This document shows, one piece after another, positions 1-12,985 of a stretch of DNA of 64,000 nt. Both the position numbers and the translations under genes were made by a program. A model generated the notes under the pieces. The model did no database searches, was not told the origin of the DNA, and worked only from the letters and a program-made list of their open reading frames with translations. Positions within the stretch are counted from its first letter, which is position 1; each line of letters begins with the position of its first letter. The stretch is taken from contig NC_064045.1 in the NCBI RefSeq assembly GCF_932526225.1, positions 10,692,022 through 10,756,021 on the forward strand, read 5' to 3'. Source of the DNA: Nematostella vectensis. Taxonomy: Eukaryota; Cnidaria; Anthozoa; Actiniaria; Edwardsiidae.

Positions 1-3000
1 GAAATCGAAGATAAAATCCTGGAAGTACTATCGTCATCCGAGGTAAAAAATCAATGCCTAGTAGAAATACCATCTTCAAAAAAGCGCGCGCTTCAGAACA
101 CGCGCGCAAGTCGCCTTACGTAAGTCACCATGTCATAATCGACCAACACATTTATTGCTAGATCTAAGAGCATCTCTCCGGGATTATTTAGGCAATCGAG
201 TTATCATAGTCGACTGTTTTTAACTGTTTGGTTGTGCCTTTTTTCTGATTACAGGGTAACATCCTTGAAGATGAGACAGCGATCAAAGTTTTGTCTTCTT
301 CAAAGGTTTTGTCCGAAGAAATTTCTGCTAAGCAGGTATGACAATTATAGTCATTGAAGAGTCTTGATTTAACTGTTTAGCTATTTCAATGATAGAAAAT
401 TTCTATTGCACAGTTTTGCTTTTGCATTGGTTATTGTTAAACTGCTGCATTTTGCAAAGGTGTGTATAGTAGGCGAATGTGAAGACTTCCTTCGTCTTCT
501 TTTCTAGGAAATTGCGACAGCAACTGAAAAAGAGATTGACGAAACACGAAACGGCTACAAACCCGTGGCCACGCATTCGTCTGTTTTGTTCTTTTGCATC
601 TCGGACTTGGCAAGCATTGAGCCTATGTATCAATACTCTCTCACATGGTTCATCAATCTGTACCTCCAGGTAAGCTAAGCTGGGTTCACACACTTGTTAG
701 TTTTGTTCTTCTGCATCTCGGATTTTGGCAAGCATTTAGCCTATGTATGAATACTCTCTCATATGATTTATCAACCTGAACCTCCAGGTGAGCTAAGCTC
801 GGCTCACACACGTAATGCTTGGTTAACAAAGTCGTCAGTTCTATTTTGGTACCTCCAGTTATGACGGTTTAAACACTGAATACCAATACTCTATTTGCTA
901 ATGAATTTAGACTACATTTGTTATGCCTCATTCCCACTCAGAGATGGTATACGCCTAACGTGCTCGCTAGTTCTATATGAGATGTACACTCGGAAATCGC
1001 AACACTTAAAGGTTGGTTCTCACTTGGACGTAAGCGCAAGCGGAACGCACGTATTTTTCGATTCACACTAGAACATAAGCGCAAGAGAACGCAACTGCTT
1101 CATTTTCTTGCGCTTGCGGTGTGTTTGACCGATTCTCACTTGTGTTGCGCTTCCGTTTGCGCTTACGCTTGCGCTTGCATCCTAGTGAGAACCAACCTTA
1201 ACTGAAAACTAGATATACAGGAAGCAAGGCATGCTAGTAGAAATGAGAAGTCACGCATTCACACAATGTTTAAAGCGTGTGTTTGTGGTCTTGACCTGTT
1301 TTACTCGTTTCCAGTCGATCCTGAACAGCGAGCGCTCACCAGAACTTTCTGAACGCATCGAGTTTCTTAACGACCACTTCACTCAAAGCATCTACTCTAA
1401 CGTGTGCCGTTCGCTGTTTGAAAAGGATAAGCTGCTCTTTTCGTTTATTTTGACCATTGGCATCCTCAAGGGCAGGTAAGACCTGATAACCCGACCATTT
1501 TGACCAATGAACATTAGACTAAGCACCTGAATAACCTGACCACTCTAATCATACAGACGGCATGCATCGATATTCTCAATGCAGTTAAGTCCTCCATAGA
1601 CTGACCACCCACTGGTTACTAGATGACATAAAGGCACGAGAACCACCTGCACTAACCTAACTCCTTACATCAGCCAGTTATCAGTTATCACATCAGCTAT
1701 AAGCTATCATTTTTCTAGATAAACACCGACAAAGTATCAGCGACCATTCGATTTAGCATCACTGAATTCTTTATTAACTTATTGTTCATGTGAGCCTATG
1801 TTTTTTAGCATGTGCATTGTTGTTCTTTGTTTCTTTAAGTTGTTTTGCCGCTTAAAGTTGAAGCCTAATTTCAAACCTTAACTACATCACCTCAGAGGGA
1901 AAATGCCCCCATTCCTCTATATATTTATTACTACATAGAATCAAAAAGCCCAAACTGTCGCGATCTCGTACCAGAACAATGAATACAAAACACCAAAAAC
2001 TGGAAATCGACTCTGCCAAATTTTCGTCTTTAACAAGACTTCTTCAGGGCAGACAGATGAGTCAGGGCAGACAGATGAGTCTGCCCTGAAGAAGTCTTAT
2101 CAAAGACGAAAATTTGGCAGAGTCGATTTCCAGTTTTTGGTGTATTTTAGATCCTTTTCAATATTTTCGTCTAAGCACGGTGATATCGGCAAATATAATG
2201 TGTAAAAAATCTCATACTATAGGAAAATATTTTGTTCTAGAAATAAGGTGGACGATCAAGTTTGGCGCTTCCTACTGACAGGCGGCGTGGCCCTCGATAA
2301 CCCGTACCCCAACCCCTGTCCGGAATGGCTCGGTGACAAGAACTGGTCGGAGATCGTGCGCGCATCCGATCTCCCCAATCTCAAGGGTCTGAAGGATGGT
2401 GAGTGAAGCGCTTCCATCACGCAAAGTGTAGCTTGTGTGTATGAAATTATATTAGGAATATGTGATTCCAGAAAGGATTCAATTTCTAATTTAAAACGTA
2501 GAACGATGCTCAGTACAGTTCATAACACATCTTTTTGTGTTTCTTATTTGTGAGTAGCATAATTCGTAACTCACGTGTGATGGAAGATTTCTGGCAAAAA
2601 TTTGCTCTGATTTTTATTTTCTCTCAGTTAATACTTAAAGCTACTAAAACCCCGATTCTGATATGTCCTTGTTGTGAACGCTTTACCTAATCATGCTTAT
2701 AGATAGTGACGATCTAAAACCTGATTTTTTGTAATATATGTTTGTTTGTTTATGTATTTCAGACCTGGCAAATCCTGGGTGGAAAAAGTTCTACGACTCG
2801 TCGACACCTCAGTCAGAAAGCATGCCAGATCCCTGGGACTTACTCTCTGGCCTGGACAGGTAGCGTGAATACCAGACACTCCTTGTAACAACACTTTAAA
2901 TAAACCACCTTTTAACTTGGTTCCAATTTTGTTTCCCGTGCGTGGTGCGATGACATTGAATAAAACGTGCGATGACATTGAATAAAACGTGCAATGACAT

Positions 3001-6000
3001 TGAATGAAACTTGCGATGACATTGATTGAAACGTGCGATGATATTGAATGAAACTTACGATGACATTGAATAAAACGTGCGATGACATTGAATGAAACGT
3101 GCGATGACATTGAATGAAACGTGCGATGACATTGAGTGAAACGTGCGATGACATTGAATGAAGCGTGCGATGACATTGAATGAAACGTTCGTGGACATTG
3201 AATGAAACGTGCGATGACATTGAATAAAATGTACGTGGACATTGAATGAAACGTGCGTGGACATTGAATGAAACGTGCGATGACATTGAATGAAACGTGC
3301 TATGACATTGAATGAAACGTGCGATGACATTGAATAAAACGTACGTGGACATTGAATGAAACGTGCGATGACATTGAATATTCAAGAAGACATTTCAATT
3401 TCCCAAAATAGAGCTGAAATACACAGTGTCAAGGAAGTCGGACCCAGCCTCTTTTAGTTGCAAACATGCGTATAATGTAAAACATGGATAAAGGAATCGG
3501 CTGTATATAGAGGGAAACTATTTACCTTTACCGCTATCAATTGTGCTACCATCTAACGATGCGGTGTTTTTGAAACGAGATTGTTTAATTGCTAGAGAGC
3601 CGAATGTATTCATTGCACCCCCAACCCTTCTGTTTGATAACTTGGATTGTTTAATCCCTTGGATTTATATGAACGGTGTTTAATCTGGCTCCCTACATTG
3701 GTTACTATATGTAAATCCTTCGTGTTCTCAGTAAAGTCGTCTGACTATAGAAATACTGTGCATTTACATTTTAATTTTGTCGTTCTGCTGTTACAGAATG
3801 GTTGTTCTAAGGTGCCTCAGGCCTGACAAGATCGTCCCTGCTGTACAGGTAAAGCTATAGAAACAGACAGCGGGAGGGTAGCTAAGAGAGTCAAAGGGAC
3901 CTTGTCTTTAGCTGCTGTACAGGTAAAGCTATAGAAACAGGCGGCGGGAGGGTAGTTAAGAGGGTCAAAGGGTCCACCCCACCTTTGTTAATGTAAAACA
4001 ATATTGAATGATAAATTATCATCTAAAATGAAATCTCTGGTACCAGATTCATTCGAAAAAGTTCCTTAACACAGCAATTTGAAATTACAATACTTCTTTT
4101 TTTGCTAAAGACTCTTTTCAAAAGATCATTTTACCAATTCTTGTTGCATATGTTATATTAGTAGGACTCTTAGTAGGATTATTTAGCTGTATATCTTGAT
4201 TCTTTCATTGTGTTACCCCCAGGGTAACACAATGGACTTCTTCGCCTGTGCCATGTTTTGAATCCTTCATATCTTAGCATTTAACCTAGTGTCTGATCTT
4301 AGCTTTTACATTTTCTGTGTCAGGACTTCATCGTTGAGAACATGGGTCCATCGAACATCGAGCTGCCTATCGCGCGTCTAATCTTAGCTTTTTGCATTTT
4401 CTGTGTCAGGACTTCATCGTTGAGAACATGGGTCGATCGTACATCGAGCCGCCCACGTTCAACCTCCAGCTGAGTTATGACGACTCACACTGCTGCGCCC
4501 CACTTATCTTCGTGCTCTCACCCGGCGCGGACCCAATGGCGGGGCTCCTCAAGTTCGCCAACGACAAGGGGTTCGGAGGAAACCGGATACAGACCATCTC
4601 GCTAGGGCAGGGACAGGTATGACGTCATATCCGGTCATGTGGGATAGGCCAAAACGATGTTTTTCGGACAGGGGCTAGGTTTAGATATTATCATTCGGAC
4701 AGAAAGAGGTATGACGTAAGTTTTGAAGATTATAGGATAGGCATTAAGAAGCAAGCATCAACCTCTTCTTTTGATAATTCCGAGAACTAGAAACTTTACA
4801 CAATACTTGATTTTGTACGCTCGTTCGAGCGAATTTCAGTCACCGGCTGAAAATCGCCAGGTCTGTCTGCTGTCACGGCGGCGTATTTGCCGATATGTAG
4901 ACGTCTGATTCGTCCGATACCGGAGTTTATATTCGCTGAATAATTTCGCTCATACGAGCATCCAAAATCGCCTCGTGAGTCGTAGGCTTGTGATAACACC
5001 TTGACATATTTGTGTTAGTACGTGTTTTTACATTCTCTATGACGAGATTCCCCCTCCCCCTCCAGGGTTCTCTATTGATATCTCATTATGCTCTCTACTA
5101 TATCATAGACATATCCACCCCCCACCAACACCAAAGGATTCTGATGATGTTTTTCTTATTGCGTTCTCTACTTAACAAATATATCTCATTTTTTTGTGCG
5201 TCTGTCCTAATAGATGCATAGATGACGTCACAGCGTGTCATTAACGCAACGAGACGCAGTGCACCTTCTGTGCATCTATTATGCCTAGTGCACACTAACA
5301 ACATAACGACATGGGCGCACGCACTATGTTTAGCCCGACATTACGACATGGACATAATGACATAGAAGAAAAAAACATGTTTTTACTCTGTTATTCAGCA
5401 CTGTCTGCCTAGTGCACACAGCGACATGCTCGCGCGCACTCTTATCTTCGACATAACGACATGGGCGCGCGCACTCTTATCTTCGACATAACGACTTGGA
5501 CATAGCGACATAAGAGAAAAAAACATTTTTTTTTCTTCTATGTCATTATGTCCATGTCGTTATGTCGGGCTAAACATAGTGCGCGCGCCCATGTCGTTAT
5601 GTTGTTATGTTGCTAGTGTGCACTAGGCATAACGTTACAATCTAGTTTTAGGGGAGCGCACGCGCATGCTCACGCCAAGCGTGCGTGCGTCCTCTAATCA
5701 GGGCGTGCGATTTACGGGTGTCTTTGTATAATACAAGATAGAAGTGTTGTACCACTGATTCTTAAATTAGATGACTTACCCATGTTTACTACTGAGTTTA
5801 CTACTGAGTCACATGCTCGAGATTGACACGCCCTCACTTTTCCCTAGGGCCCTATTGCCGCGGGCATGATTGACCAGGCGCTCAAGAAAGGCACATGGGT
5901 GGTGCTACAGAACTGTCATCTGGCAACGAGCTGGATGCCCAAACTGGAAAAGATCTGCGAAGAGGTCATTAACCCAGACGACACGCACCAGGACTTCAGG

Positions 6001-9000
6001 CTCTGGCTCACAAGTTATCCCTCGCCGGACTTCCCCGTCTCCATATTACAGAACGGTAAGCCTGGATTAAACACATTCGCCTCAGTGGAGGCTCCGTATC
6101 GCTCTTTCCTCTGTCCCTCGTCATACTGACCTTATTACACTTAATTTTCGCGACTTCAAAATTTAGCGATTTTGAGATGGCCATTTATGACAATGACAAT
6201 TTATTTTCGCGATTTCGCTATTTTCGTAAAATTCGCGATTGTGCGAGTTTTGGACAATAAAATCAAGCAAACTAAGTGGAATTAAAATGGGTTTTAATCA
6301 TCAAAACTGTAACAAAAACATGAGTGGGCTAAATTTAGTTCCACAAAAATCTATAAATACAATTCAGAATTGTCAAACTCAACCCCTTACGGTACTATAC
6401 ATTAGAGGACTAAATAGACAAGGTTTTTCCATAATGCACATCAAACGGGTAATATTATACCCAAATTTTCGCGACACTTTATAATTCGCGAAAATTAAGT
6501 GTAATAAGGTAATGGAACCTTGATAAAAGGGACACATTTGCTTTGTCACTCGTCTAACTTACATCCAAAAGTCGAAAACATTTCTTTGTACCTCATCTGA
6601 CGTATATACAATGTAACCTTCAACGGACACATTCCTCTGTCCTTTATCTAACTTATATGCAGCGAAACCTCCATAAAATGGACACATTTCTTGGTCCCTT
6701 ATCTGACTTGATACAATCGAACCTTCATAAAAAGCAAAGAATTCCTTTGTCCTTCATCTGACTTGCATACAGTCGAACAACCACATAATTAAACATTTTA
6801 GCTTTTTACTAAAATTATCCATCCATTTTATGTACAGGGGTAAACAATTTTGTTTCTATTGGATACTTATCTTATAGGTTCTACAATCTGACATTTATGA
6901 CAATCTTAGGTGTAAAGATGACGAATGAGCCGCCGAAAGGTTTGCGATCCAACATCTTGCGTTCATACCTGAACGATCCCATCTCAGACTCCGAGTTCTT
7001 CACCGCTTGCAACAAGGTTTGGGAAAAACTAATAGCTCTCGTCATGACAAGCCTGCTAGCCGCCTCTAATTCGGGTTATTCGGAATTTCCTATTTAGTGC
7101 ACCTCGGGCCCCTTGAGTGAGCCGCAGGATTATTCCTAATGAGAGGAAGCTAGTTGCACCATTATAACTTAAAGCCGCATTGTCACCAGTTTACTTCCGG
7201 TCGATTACGTAACAATCTCCGATGCTTTTTAACGGAAAACACGAAAAATATTTCAAAATATTGAAAGCCGTGTGTTTATTGAAAGTTTCTTTGAGGATGT
7301 GATTTATAATTTAGAGCGGATGGCCTCTCGGAATCTCGGGATTTAATAGATTCTTTTGTCTTTTAACGGTTGAGGTTTCCGTCGGACCTCCGGAAGTAAA
7401 CTGGTAACAATGCGGCTTTAAGACCAGCACACATGGTAAGAAAAATTTCACACGTGCACTTTGCTCACTGCTTCGCGAGGCCAAAAGCTCACAGTGTGCG
7501 GACATCAATCAAGCGAAATTATGTCTCGCAAGCAACTGAGCCCAAATTATCAGCTGCTGGGACTGTGAGTTTCTGGCCTCACGAGGCAGTGCAAAATGCA
7601 CAAGGAAAATTTTCCTCGCCATGTGCGCCGGGCCTTAGGGCAACTATACAGCAACCCTCAGTATGGTATGTGGGGCAACCGTGAAATCTCAACACGAATG
7701 TAGGACAGCAATCTTATACATAATACAGTGTAATATTTAGGGTACCCATATAGCCACCAACATTTATTGAATTATGTGGCTGTTTTCCAGTTGAGATTAA
7801 AGGGCCTGGCTCGCACGTAAATTGGGACAGCTGTCAGGAGTGGGGTAACTGTCAGGAGTGGGGTAACTGTCAGGAGTGGGGTAACTATCAGGAGTGGGGT
7901 AACTATCAGGAGTGGGGTAACTGTCAGGAGTGGGATAACTGTCGGAGTGGAGTAACTGTCAGGAGTGGGGTAACTGTCAGGAGTGGGGTAACTGTCAGGA
8001 GTGGGGTAACTGTCAGGAGTGGGGTAACTGTCAGGAGTGGGGTAACTATCAGGAGTGGGGTAACTGTCAGGAGTGGGGTAACTGTCAGGAGTGGGGTAAC
8101 TATCAGGAGTGGGGTAACTGTCAGGAGTGGGATAACTGTCGGAGTGGAGTAACTGTCAGGAGTGGGGTAACTGTCAGGAGTGGGGTAACTGTCAGGAGTG
8201 GGGTAACTATCAGGAGTGGGGTAACTATCAGGAGTGGGGTAACTGTCAGGAGTGGGATAACTGTCGGAGTGGAGTAACTGTCAGGAGTGGGGTAACTGTC
8301 AGGAGTGGGGTAACTGTCAGGAGTGGGGTAACTGTCAGGAGTGGGGTAACTGTCAGGAGTGGGGTAACTAGCAGGAGTGGGGTAACTGTCAGGAGTGGGG
8401 TAACTGTCAGGAGTGGGGTAACTATCAGGAGTGGGGTAACTGTCAGGAGTGGGATAACTGTCGGAGTGGAGTAACTGTCAGGAGTGGGGTAACTGTCAGG
8501 AGTGGGGTAACTGTCAGGAGTGGGGTAACTGTCGGAGTGGAGTAACTGTCAGGAGTGGGGTAACTGTTAGGAGTGGGGTAACTGTCAGGAGTGGGGTAAC
8601 TGTCATGAGTGGGGTAACTGTCAGGAGTGGGGTAACTGTCAGGAGTGGGGTAACTGTCAGGAGTGGGGTAACTGTCAGGAATGGGGTAACTGTCAGGAGT
8701 GGGGTAACTGTCAGGAGTGGGATAACTGTCGGAGTGGAGTAACTGTCAGGAGTGGGGTAACTATCAGGAGTGGGGTAACTGTCAGGAGTGGGGTAACTGT
8801 CGGAGTGGAGTAACTGTCAGGAGTGGGGTAACTGTTAGGAGTGGGGTAACTGTCAGGAGTGGGGTAACTGTCATGAGTGGGGTAACTGTCAGGAGTGGGG
8901 TAACTGTCAGGAGTGGGGTAACTGTCAGGAGTGGGGTAACTGTCAGGAGTGGGGTAACTGTCAGGAGTGGGGTAACTGTCAGGAGTGGGGTAACTGTCAG

Positions 9001-12000
9001 GAGTAGGGTAACTGTCAGGAGTGGGGTAACTGTCAGGAATGGGGTAACTATCGGGGGTAGGTAACTATCAGGAGTGGGGGTAACTATCAGGAGTGGGGTA
9101 ACTGTCATGAGTGGGGTAACTGTCAGGAGTGGGGTAACTGTCAGGAGTGGGATCACATGTATAAAATATTCCGTCCGTTCTTATCGCAGCCTGCGGCTTG
9201 GGAGAAGTTGTTATTTGGTCTGTGTTTCTTCCACGCTCTCGTCCAGGAGAGACGTAAGTTCGGTCCTCTCGGCTGGAATATTCCCTACGAGTTCAACGAG
9301 TCCGATTTGCGTATCAGCATGAGACAGCTCCAGGTGGGTTACCATAGTAACGTGATCACGTGGTGTCGTGCCTTGTAGATGTTTTTGAATGACTATAACG
9401 AGATCACGTGGTGTTGTGCCTTGTAGATGTTTTTGAATGACTATAACGAGATCACGTGGCGTTGTGCCTTGTAGATGTTTGAATGACTATAACGAGATCA
9501 CGTGGTGTTGTGCCTTGTAGATGTTTTTTAATGACTATAACGAGATCACGTGGTGTTGTGCCTTGTAGATGTTTTTTAATGACTATAACGAGATCACGTG
9601 GTGTTGTGTCTTGTAGATGTTTTTTAATGACTATGACGAGATCACGTGTTTTTGTGTCTTGTAGATGTTTTTGAATGACTATGACGAGATCACGTGGTGT
9701 TGTGCCTTGTAGATGTTTTTGAATGACTATAACGAGATCACGTGGTGTTGTGCCTTGTAGATGTTTTTTAATGACTATGACGAGATCACGTGGTGTTGTG
9801 CCTTGTAGATGTTTTTTAATGACTATGACGAGATCACGTGGTGTTGTGCCTTGTAGATGTTTTTTAATGACTATGACGAGATCACGTGGCGTTGTGCCTT
9901 GTAGATGTTTTTTAATGACTATGACGAGATCACGTGGTGTTGTGCCTTGTAGATGTTTTTTAATGACTATGACGAGATCACGTGGTGTTGTGCCTTGTAG
10001 ATGTTTTTTAATGACTATGACGAGATCACGTGGCGTTGTGCCTTGTAGATGTTTTTTAATGACTATGACGAGATCACGTGGTGTTGTGCCTTGTAGATGT
10101 TTTTTAATGACTATGACGAGATCACGTGTTTTTGTGTCTTGTAGATGTTTTTGAATGACTATGACGAAATACCGCTGGACGCGTTGACGTACCTGATTGG
10201 TCAGTGTAACTATGGCGGCCGCGTGACGGATGACAAGGATAGACGACTGCTCGTCTGTCTGCTCTCCATCTGCGTATGTCGAGACATCGTAGACAACGAG
10301 AAACATAAGTAAGGGAGCTAACACAAGTAAGGGAGCTAACACAAGTAAGGGAGCTAACATAAGTAAGGGAGCTAACACAAGTAAGGGAGCTAACATAAGA
10401 AAGGGAGCTAACACAAGTAAGGGAGCTAACACAAGTAAGGGAGCTAACACAAGTAAGTGAGCTAACACTGGTAAGGGAGCTAACACAAGTAAGGGAGCTA
10501 ACATAAGTAAGGGAGCTAACACAAGTAAGGGAGCTAACATAAGAAAGGGAGCTAACACAAGTAAGGGAGCTAACACAAGTAAGGGAGCTAACACAAGTAA
10601 GTGAGCTAACACTGGTAAGGGAGCTAACACAAGTAAGGGAGCTAACACAAGTAAGTGAGCTAACACAAGTAAGGGAGCTAACCCAAGTAAGGGAGCTAAC
10701 CCAAGTAAGGGAGCTAACACAAGTAAGGGAGCTAACACAAGTAAGGGAGCTAACACAAGTAAGGGAGCTAACACAAGTAAGGGAGCTAACACAAGTAAGG
10801 GAGCTAACACAAGTAAGGGAGCTAACACAAGTAAGGGAGCTAACACAAGTAAGGGAGCTAACACAAGTAAGGGAGCTAACACAAGTAAGTGAGCTAACAC
10901 AAGTAAGGGAGCTAACACAAGTAAGGGAGCTAACACAAGTAAGTGAGCTAACACAAGTATGTGAGCTAACACAAGTAAGTGAGCTAACACAAGTAAGTGA
11001 GCTAACACAAGTAAGTGAGCTAACACAAGTAAGTGAGCTAACACAAGTAAGTGAGCTAACACAAGTTAAGGAGCTAACACAAGTAAGGGAGCTAACACAA
11101 GTTAAGGAGCTAACACAAGTAAGGGAGCTAACACAAGTAAGTGAGCTAACACAAGTAAGGGAGCTAACACAAGTAAGGGAGCTAACACAAGTAAGGGAGC
11201 TAACACAAGTAAGGGAGCTAACACAAGTAAGGGAGCTAACACAAGTAAGGGAGCTAACATAAGTAAGGGAGCTAACACTGGTAAGGGAGCTAACACTGGT
11301 AAGGGAGCTAACACTGGTAAGGGAGCTAACACAAGTAAGGGAGCTAACACAAGTAAGGGAGCTAACACTGGTAAGGGAGCTAACACTGGTAAGGGAGCTA
11401 ACACAAGTAAGGGAGCTAACACTGGTAAGGGAGCTAACACAAGTAAGGGAGCTAACATAAGTAAGGGAGCTAACACAAGTAAGGGAGCTAACACAAGTAA
11501 GGGAGCTAACACAAGGGAACAAACACAAGTAAGGGAGCTAACACAAGGGAACAAACACAAGTAAGGGAGCTAACATAAGTAAGGGAGCTAACACAAGTAA
11601 GGGAGCTAACACAAGTAAGGGAGCTAACACAAGTAAGGGAGCTAACATAAGTAAGGGAGCTAACACAAGTAAGGGAGCTAACACAAGGGAACAAACACAA
11701 GTAAGGGAGCTAACACAAGGGAACAAACACAAGTAAGAGAGCTAACACAAGGGAACAAACACAAGTAAGTGAGCTAACACAAGTAAGGGATCTAACATAA
11801 GTAAGGAAGCTAACACTGATAAGGGAGCTACGTTCGTGTTACACTTCGCATGCACTTTGTTTTATATAGAAACGTATTTATTTTTTTATTAGATTAAGCC
11901 GGTTCCGTTAGTCTCTGGCTTTGGCGCCATTTTGACATCCCGGTAAAACACCAAGAGACTACATTCGTTTCCATCGGCTAATTTGGGAAAGCCATTGTTA

Positions 12001-12921
12001 TATTTTTGATTGAAGTCTATAAATAATTGCCATTTCGAGAACCTTTGCATAAAAACTAGCTTTCACAAAAGCTTGTTCCATGCGTGAATAGACGTTAATG
12101 CCGTTTTTTTTTCAGGTTCTCTGACAGTGGTTTATACTATGCACCAGACAAGGGTCCGTACGAGTCTTACATCGAGTATATCCGCGGGCTCCCTCTGCTC
12201 CCCAATCCCGAGGTTTTCGGTCTCCACGAGAACGCGGACATCACCAAGGACCAGAAGGAGACGCAAGAGGTGAGAGGACCACAAGGATAGTCATCTTTAT
12301 AATTATCATCATTGTCACCACCACCACCACCACTGCCACCACTACCACCATCATCACTATCACTATCACCATCATCATTATCATCACCATCACCATCATC
12401 ACCACAACCACTATCAGCATCACCATCATCACCAACACCATCACCACAACCACCATCACCATTATCATTACCATCACCATCACAATCATCATTGTCATCA
12501 CCATTATCACAACAACCACCATCACCATCATCATTAGCATCACCATCACCATCATCACCACAACAACCATCACATCACCATCATCATCACCATCACCATC
12601 ATCACCACTACCATCACCACTACCATTATCATCACCACAACCGCCATCACCATCACCAGCATCTTTGTCACAACCATCACCATCACCATCACCATCATCA
12701 CCACCATCATCATCATCATCATCACATCGTCTCCATCATCATCATCAGATCATCTCCATCAACATCGTCATCTCCACCACCATCATCATCATCACATCAT
12801 CTCCATCATCATCGTCATCTCCATCACCATCATCATCATCATCACATCATTTTCCATCATCATAGTCATCTCCACCACCACAATCATCATCATCACCACC
12901 ATTATCATCATCATCATCATC

Positions 12922-12985
<64 letters not shown>

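Noticed and set aside
9452-11732. Minus-strand frames of several hundred codons (LAPLLV, SSLTCV and [11 protein letters not shown] repeats)
   Set aside because: They are translations of the 48-bp and 18-bp arrays, whose lengths are divisible by three, and lie antisense to dynein exons.
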